The notes beneath the pieces were generated by a model. It was given only the letters and a program-made list of their open reading frames with translations. It did no database searches and had not been told where the DNA came from. 64,000 nucleotides of DNA from NCBI GenBank assembly GCA_946807835.1, contig OX327683.1, forward strand, positions 7,321,001 through 7,385,000. The letters are read 5' to 3'. Below are positions 56,812 to 64,000 of this stretch, in pieces. This stretch comes from Ailanthus altissimus. Its lineage: Eukaryota > Streptophyta > Magnoliopsida > Sapindales > Simaroubaceae. The translations under genes and the position numbers were made by a program. The first letter of the stretch is position 1. The number at the start of each line of letters is the position of its first letter.

Positions 56812-59800
56812 CAAATTAACCAAAAGTTTGCCGGAATGATCAACTAAACCCTTAGTTTATGTGAAGTCAGCACGTAAATCCTGTCATGTGCAGAGTGTGT
56901 TTAAGCTTCGAAAGTACATTAGGAATTGAATAGACTTATTATGGTTCCTGAAAATTCTATTAATTACGAGACATAAATATTATCAATTACAACTTGTCAC
57001 AAATAAACAAGCAAACTTGTTTAGTTTCGAAATCCTTCAAACGCAAGCCCATGTGATGTCAACAGGTAAGCGGCGTGCAGTGTGCACAATCTTGTATTAA
57101 ATATTATAATGAAATTATTAAAGTCTTTTAGGGTTTCTGTTTTCAGATTAACATTTGATTGATTTTATCACATATTTATAGGATGCAATTTTGATAAGAA
57201 CAATATTATACTTTTTAAATGATATTTTATATTATATGTTACTATAAAATGTTATTTTGAAGGTGAATGATAATAATTTTCAAATTTTATTTTATAGTGA
57301 TATTATATTTTTAAATAATATTTTATTATAAAATAAATAATAAAATAATATAACGAATAATTTTAAAAGTTATAAAAGTTACTTATTTAAAAAATATTTA
57401 ATATGTTATTTGAGATAAAAACTATCAAAATACTAATTAGGAAGTGTATATTATTTTTTTATTTGTTTATTTTAAGGGAGACTTATTCACAAATTGTTAG
57501 ATCTAAGCAAATTGGGTCGAGGTCAAATGTGTTAAATAATTGATTATCAAAACAAAGAATGTGACATACCTAATATTTTATATTGCGTTGACTCTAATAT
57601 AATTATAAACTGTGTAAACACTCTAGTAAAGTTGTACTTAACTAAATCTACGAAACTAAATCTACCAAGTGGATTAAAATAAATAAATAAATAAAACTAC
57701 TAATAAAGATTTCCATCGAGCAACAAAAAAAATTGGTCTTTCAATGCAAATGCCCTATATTAACTCTACAATTACTATTGAACCTACCCGGCTTTTGTCT
57801 TGAAAACATTTCGTCTCTTTTGCACTGCCCAAAAAATAAAATTAATAAAAATGCAAATGCAAAATGCATACATTTTCTTAAAATCTGTGATACTTTTTAT
57901 TTATCGGGGGGTTAAAATGCTTAAGTTTAACTTTAATAAAAACATTGGCCTAACTTGATTTCATAAGAATAATAGTATATTTTTTAAATAGTATTTCAAA
58001 ATTTTTTATTTTAATTATTAAATGGTAAAAATAATGTATTAAATAATTTTAAAAACTACATTATTTTATTATTTTATGATTAATTAATACATCACCTAAG
58101 CAAATAAGCATTACTCATTTCCTAATCACCTAAGCAAATAATCAGATGCAGCTGTCCATGTTATTCAATCTGCAAAACTAAGCAAGCATTAGATAGCTCT
58201 TGAGATTTGTATAGACTTTGATTTTACGATGTTAATTTAATTTCTCTACTAAGCACTCATTCACAACAGTAATTACAATTAATTATCACTAATCATTAAC
58301 TCATGAGATATCAAGCACTCGTGAAAATTTTGGTTCATAACCAGATTTTAGACTCTCCATCTTTCAACAGTTTAAAAAATTCCTTCATTCAAAAGAAAAG
58401 AAAATCAAAGTTAAGAAAAATGATATTTTGGTCCCTAATTTTATAAATATATTTTAATTTAATCATTATTTTTTTATTATATATCATATTAGTCTCTTTA
58501 TAAACATTTTTAATACTTTTTTATTATCATTTTCGTCCCGTATTATTTTCGTCCATACAGTGACTAAATATGGTATATTTTAGACAAGTGAATACGAAAT
58601 TGGTATATATCCATGAAACGAAAGACTAAAATAATATTTTTCCTAAAAATTACTTTAAAAAGTTGACATATTCTTTCTTTTTCTAATTTTCTTTAACCGC
58701 AGAGAGATGCAAATACACTTTCTTCTCATTTGATATGAACAGAATTTAATTATTAGCCTCTTCGATCACTTAAAATACTTTATCAATTAAAATAGTTATT
58801 ATCCATCTAAAGTTGATATGTTAATAATATTAAGTCTTAGAAAAAAAAAATAAGTTAAAAAAAAAAGTCTTAGAAAAAATAATATATTTACATAATCGGA
58901 TACAAAATTTGTATTAAATTAATGTCACTAATCAACAACTACTACTTATTTTAATAATGTCACATTTGTTAATATACAACTTTAATTTGGTAAGCATAGT
59001 ATTACCGTAAATCTTATAATTGTATCAAAATAAAAAGTAATTAATGAAATTGATATCTCTCATTCTTATTAAAAAAATTTAATCAAAATAAGTAACTTTA
59101 CAGCTTATTAATTTTATATATTTGAAAAGAAAGATAAAATGGTCATTAAACACTACCGAATCTTCATGTGAACTTATTAATGCTCTTGAAATCTAAATAC
59201 AAAAGAGATTCAAATGTTTCAAATCATAACATATAACTTCATCCATGCATTATTCAAATCATAAGAATAATTAACTAGCAGTATAATGAAATTAAGATGT
59301 TACCTTGATAAGAGTTTGAAGCGGTTCACGAACCCGGTTCGTATTCTTGAAAAACCAATTCTTCTTGGACCGTTTCTTATTCCTCTTCAAGTTCCGGTCC
59401 AGTGCATGCGTAACTAGTCCCAGAGAAACACTGTACAAACGAGTCACATTCGAGAGCGGTTCATACAATGCAGTGGCAAAGCCGCTCTTTGAATCCTCAA
59501 GCTCATCGAAGCAAGTCTGTTGATTCGTCACGATCCCACTCAGCAAACTCGTGACTCTGTCGACGAGTTCATCCGTCATCGACTCTGCCGATTTGAGCTC
59601 TGTTGAAATGGACTCTAGATAGTCCACATTCAGCTCCATCAGCTGGCCACAGTCGTTGAGCGCTCCGGCTTCCAGGTGGGTGATTTTGGAGCGTTGCTTT
59701 TGGTGGGTGAGAAAATGTTGGATGATTTTGGAAAGCTTTTTGGCTTGTTTCAAGCATTTTTTGATAGAGAACTTGCCGTAGTTGTAAGAGTTGGACGGTG

Positions 59801-59972
59801 ATAATTTGAAGGCGGAGAGGATGGAACGGCAGAGCTTTGGATATGGAGTTGATTTGCAGGCAACGGAGGGTGGCTGTGGCGAAGATTCAGTTGATGTCAG
59901 CTCATCAGCTAAACAACACAGAAAGAGAAGAGACAAAATGAACAAGAAATTAGAGATGGATTTGAGCTCCAT
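55541..59972 (-). CDS. Pectinesterase with inhibitor pro-region (type-I PME), 3 exons, 570 aa
   Basis: Secreted cell-wall enzyme that removes methyl esters from homogalacturonan. Exons 59972-59304, 56712-56370 and 56241-55541; introns 56713-59303 (GTAACA...TTTTGCAG) and 56242-56369 (GTAAGA...TTGCAG, phase 1). They join to an open frame of 570 codons. The ATG at 59972-59970 is preceded by AAGAAA and followed by a hydrophobic signal peptide (residues 1-22). Residues 36-200 are the four-helix inhibitor domain with Cys at CKSTPYPKLC, NDCGQ and QQTCFDE. A basic linker (RNLKRNKKRSKKN) precedes intron 1. The catalytic beta-helix domain keeps Gln361, Gln383 and Asp384 (YQDTLY), Asp405 (DFIFG), Arg473 and Trp475 (LGRPWK). 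The usual RRLL-type processing site is not obvious (KRSLEE is the nearest). The C-terminus (GDTWLPETDIPF) recalls the Arabidopsis PME7/PME20/PME41 group. Paralogue identity is uncertain. Confidence 0.9.
56713..59303 (-). other. Long first intron of the pectinesterase
   Basis: AT-rich, 2,591 bp, no recognised transposon or gene. It contains an AAT trinucleotide microsatellite near 56785-56811. The splice sites are deduced from frame and from conserved protein sequence on both sides; a transcript would be needed to prove them. Confidence 0.65.
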
Positions 59973-60065
59973 TTTCTTGTTTTTTGCTTTATTTTCTCAC
60001 TGAGAAAATTATATTAATGACAATAGCCAAGCGGGATGGATTGTGAAGAGAAAGAGAGTGTAATG

Positions 60066-60080
60066 CACGTGTATTTATAG
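60066..60080 (-). promoter_or_regulatory. Pectinesterase promoter: TATA box and adjoining G-box
   Basis: The minus strand reads CTATAAATA (60080-60072) and directly after it CACGTG (60071-60066). The TATA box is about 100 bp upstream of the ATG, leaving a 5' UTR of about 70 bp. CACGTG is a common plant bZIP/bHLH site, but being downstream of TATA its role is uncertain. Confidence 0.6.
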
Positions 60081-62940
60081 TAAATGTGGATACAAAAAAG
60101 GAGAAGGCTAGCGTTGGGAAGAGAACGTGAATATTATTATTATTAACGCAATAACATTTAGGTTCCTATGTTTTGACAAAACCACCAGTCAGGATATAGT
60201 TTGCACTTTTGTTTTACAGGGGTTCCTGCTACTTAGGACCCAGCAAAATTCCCAACCAGACCGATTCATCCCAAAATTTTCAGGTGGATTCGGATTCAAA
60301 AACTGTATTCATGATTAATTGAGACTCATTCTGAGGACTCGATTAGGTCGGGTCAATTTCAAAAAAACCAATTTGATAATTTTTTGAAAAATTAAAAACA
60401 TTCTCCAAACAACATCACTTTATTGGTGCTAAAATAACGTCGTTTTGATATTTAAAATAAAAAATAAAAAGTGCAAAATAAGACCGTTTTATTAAATTAT
60501 ATATAGAAAAAACTCAACGGGTTTGATTCCTTAATAAAATCACTTTTAACTGCTACACTTTGAAATCAACTTCTTTAACACTCATTTACTTCTAAGTTTT
60601 TAACTCTCACAATCGGATTATATATATATATATATATTATATATAAAGGAGGAGAGAGAGAGATAGGATAGTATAAGAGATCTAAAGAGGTTTAAGTCAC
60701 TGTTACATCAAAGTTAGAGGGAGATTTAATCTATATTTATCGTAAATAGAAGAATGGGGGGTAAGGATTCGAATGAAAAATGAAAACTACATTGATTTGG
60801 GTTTTACAAAAATACGAGGACCAAAATGTTATTACCCCTTCATCATTAATATTAGCATGAGCATGGGTTGGGTGTCGGTTCGAGAACTTAGGGTTTTGTG
60901 AATGAATACATGTGGGGTTGGAACGTAGTTGTTGCTTACACTTTCATTGCAATTATTAATGCTGTGTCATTATTAAATTCTAGTTGCATGAACTGTTTTT
61001 GTTTTTATTTTTATTTTTATTTTTTAACCCTTTTGCTGTCCGACGAAATTCCTACCTTTCACACTGCGAGGAAAGAAGAAATCTTACTGGGGCAGGAACT
61101 TTAATTACAAAGAACAAGTTCAAATAATAATGCAATTTAAATGTTGGAAATGAAATTAATGTTATCATAAGAAGTATATTTTTTTCAATATTAGAATAAG
61201 TGCAACCAATATTAAGTTATTTAATGTTGACTATTTTGAAATAATTAGGTTAGATTTGGGGAAAAATCTTTATTGACACATAAATGAAAGTCAAAAACTT
61301 GATTTTTTTTTTGTTTGTTTTATTCGATTAAAATCTAACTTGGTGAGTTTAAACTTTGAATATGCAGACAAAAGACTCTTCTCTAGTGCGTTTGGAGTTC
61401 AGATTTTTAAGGAGAAAATACTTTTTCATATATAAATATAGACATAAAATGGTATGAAAAAGAACTTCTTTTCATAAAAAAATAAGCACCTCCAAACACA
61501 ATCTTCATTAAGCTGCCAACAACTGCTTTTTGCTAACAACATACTTTCTAGGTACTCAAAGCAACTGGCTAAATTTTCTTCTTATCAAGTGGAGTTTCAA
61601 GGTCACCACTAATAAGTTTTCATGCAACATGAGAACATTGAATGGCTTCTGTGAATTCCTCATTATGACAAACTTTAAGACTCCTTTCTGCATGCTGAAT
61701 ATTGCTATTGATCTTTTTTCCTTTTATGTGATTTGTAACGTTTTGTGAATGAATGAAGATTGAAAATGAGGTTTTTCAATCTTAAATTTGATTACGGATT
61801 TATATTGTTATTGTTCACTGGATTTCAATCTCGTCACCTTTTTGAGTTCGAAAATCATACCTACCATGTCTCTAAAGATCTCTAGAATCTAAAAAGTTTG
61901 AGTATTGAAATTTTATGTGATCAGATCAATTAGTAACTCTTGGGCCATATAATACATGAATGAGAAGTATGTGAGCAAGATTTGCTTAACGATTCAATGG
62001 AAAGATAGAATTGTAAAGGTGTCAAGATTATATTTGAATTAAGCATATTTGATCAAGTTAAAATTTTGTGTGCGTATAGTGTTTAGGGTTTTAAGTCGTA
62101 GCACAACTATAGTTTAAAAAGGAATTCATATTTATTCTCCTTTCAAGAGCTTTAATGTGCTTTATGAGTAATACTAATCTATCTTTATCTCATAGGTGTT
62201 CTATCCTTTGAATAATTTAATAAAACAAAAGTACCTTGTATTTATCACGTTTAAATAGTAAAAAAATCTTTACTTTATTTCAAGTAAAACACCTAAGATG
62301 AATTTATTTATAAATAAAACTCAAATACCTTGCTTTGAAATAAAGTAATTAAGTCTTTTTTAATTTAAGAGAAATTCTTATAGGCGAGTTATGCCTATTC
62401 ACATGGCTTTTCCCTCTTTATCAAACTAAATTTTTCCTCAAGGGAGCCTTTTTCTTTATGTTTTAGGGAGCCAAGGGAGCAATCATATATTTTCTTAACT
62501 CATATATTGTGTTAAAAAAAAAGTGGTTTTAGTCCACATGTCATATTTATTATATTTACTTATCTTTTATTGCTTGGCAAAGATTAAAAAAGTAAGACAA
62601 TAAAAGAAAAAGAAAAAATTACCATTGAAATTTTTTTTTTTACCATCAATCCTCTTTTTCCTATCTATTAGACAACATGATAAATCGATTTATCACACTT
62701 CAAAATTAAAACAAATAAAGTCTCATTCAACAAACTAATATCTATTACATTCATTATCAATTATATTTTTCTTCCACCTATTAGATGCCCAATAGTGAAA
62801 AAAATTTGAATTCTGGTCACCACTTTTAAGCCATGTCATACGACTTATTTGCTTTCAGTACACCTCATTTTTATACAAAAGAATATCCAATTTATTGAAG
62901 CAGAAGTACACAAATAAGCAATGTAACTCACGTAATATAA
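60081..62940. other. Intergenic region upstream of the pectinesterase
   Basis: AT-rich DNA without a supportable gene or identified transposon. Short open frames (60898-61104, 61530-61748, among others) have no recognisable motif and no conserved features. Confidence 0.5.
60619..60664. repeat. TA and GA dinucleotide microsatellite
   Basis: TA repeats at about 60619-60645 are followed by GA repeats at about 60651-60664. Confidence 0.85.
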
Positions 62941-63587
62941 TGCAGAAACAAGTAATAAATAAACTAAAGAGAGAAAGGTAGAAGAAGAATACACTGAATT
63001 TACGTGGTTCGACAACTTACCGACGTCCACGACGAAATAAGATCACACACTCTTATTAATGAATCATAAGGCGCTTATAAAATATGCATTTTACAAGAAA
63101 GACTCACAAAGTAATCACTCTCTCTTGCAACCAAGGAATTTTCTCTCACTAAGAATCACAAAGTATGTTTGATTATAAAAATCTCACTAAGATCATCAAT
63201 ATGTGTTTACAAGCCAATAAAGTGCCTTTATATAAGCTTTAGGACATTCTAGGTTTACCCTAAATGTGTGGGAGTCGTATTAGGAAAGCTTGAAATAAGT
63301 AGGAGAAGGAACAAGTCTAAATAAAATGGGAAACAAATTTCGCGCTGGGCACTGCGGCGTCCAGCTCCTAGAGCCATGGCGCTGGGCACTCCCACTTGGT
63401 CGCGGTAGCACTGAGCACCTAGCACTGCGACACCCAAGTTCTTTTTTGGGTATTGCAGCACCCATGCCTGGCACCGCTATTTGAGTCTTTCACCTACTTT
63501 CGCGTCCGTCTTCGATTCTCGCATACCCAACGCACTTGACTTACTCTTAAAATTATGTCTTGATGATTTTTAATCAATTTTATTACA
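62941..63587 (-). repeat. LTR of the 20-25 kb Copia family, apparently solo
   Basis: It aligns with both LTRs of the 20321-25632 element, including ACAAGCCAAT...CCTTTATATA (63210-63232) and the start of the leader. A GC-rich module (63478-63341) is followed, on the minus strand, about 105 bp later by a TATATAAAG box. No primer site or coding sequence adjoins it on the left. The right flank to the window end shows no internal region either. No clean target duplication was found. Confidence 0.75.
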
Positions 63588-64000
63588 CAATTCATTTTCT
63601 ACCCAATGACTATGTTGCCAAGAATGGCATTTATTTTTCTATGGACTCTTAGATGTTGTGTTTCACTCGTCTTCGAATTTTTGAGTGTTATATTTTACTC
63701 ATCTTTCGACTCTTTAGAGTTATCTTTGGGGTGTTAGCCTTGATGAAAAGCGATAATCCATTTTATAGGGCACTCAACCCCATGAGGAGTGTCTCTGGTA
63801 TCTATTGGCTATGAGTCTTCGACTTTATAAGAAGGGACTTCTCAACCACATGCAAGGACTCCTCAACCGTATACTAAAAGCAGGTCGATATCAATCAAAG
63901 AGGGGGCTTCTTAGTTATAGCTTAGAAAATGCTCATTTATAAAAGAAGGCTTCTTCTTTTTATCTACAACTGTTCGGTCATAAAGTGATGAGTGTTGAAA
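63588..64000. other. Unassigned end of the window
   Basis: No gene or transposon recognised. It contains several CTTCTTCT- and CTCAACC-rich phrases that might belong to a repeat continuing beyond the window. Confidence 0.4.

Noticed and set aside
62845..63030. Minus-strand 61-residue frame near the solo Copia LTR
   Set aside because: It straddles the LTR edge and has no homology or promoter of its own.

Overview
The window looks like a nuclear chromosome segment of a eudicot plant: about two thirds A+T, spliced genes with GT-AG introns, plant pectin methylesterases, and nested plant transposable elements (Athila- and Tat-like Gypsy, Copia, L1-type LINEs, a MULE carrying a Ulp1-like gene, CACTA, tRNA-derived SINEs). 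The species could not be determined. Only one gene appears intact, a type-I pectinesterase with an inhibitor pro-region on the minus strand (coding exons between 55541 and 59972, predicted 570 residues). A second pectinesterase on the plus strand (25961-28952) is a pseudogene with several frameshifts and nonsense codons. Nearly all the rest is transposon sequence in different states of decay.

Layout. 1-3579: the 5' part of an Athila-like element on the minus strand, with gag but no recognisable pol. 3580 to about 18870: a decayed Tat-like Gypsy element on the minus strand (pol, a minisatellite after pol, an antisense gag-like ORF). It is broken by a 2.1-kb solo LTR (family X, 5875-7962), a non-autonomous CACTA element (12907-16968, TSD ATT) and a 1-kb solo LTR (family Y, 17752-18780, TSD ATACT). 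20321-25632: a degenerate Tnt1-like Copia element on the minus strand with both LTRs. 25961-28952: the pectinesterase pseudogene, whose intron holds a second family-Y solo LTR (TSD TGTTA) and a SINE (15-bp TSD). 29716-42640: one L1-type LINE on the minus strand, split by a 7.8-kb MULE (31401-39199, 9-bp TSD TTTTAGTTT) and a second family-X solo LTR (40329-42478). 42667-54822: a second LINE on the plus strand, split by two Copia elements (43910-48281 and 48973-54120). 55194-55365: a second SINE (16-bp TSD). 55541-59972: the intact pectinesterase, with its promoter at about 60.07 kb. 62941-63587: another LTR of the 20-25 kb Copia family.

The two pectinesterase loci face each other across the LINE/MULE/Copia nest. 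The intact gene would make a secreted cell-wall enzyme that de-esterifies homogalacturonan. The pseudogene belongs to a different N-terminal type (membrane-anchor pro-region), so it is a decayed family member and not a recent copy of the intact gene.

The observation that stands out most is a GC-rich module built from repeats close to AGCGCCGCRRYGCCCAG. It occurs in the sense orientation, about 90-115 bp upstream of the TATA box, in LTRs of three otherwise unrelated families (Athila-like, Copia and family Y). All calls come from reading the sequence by eye; no database search was run.
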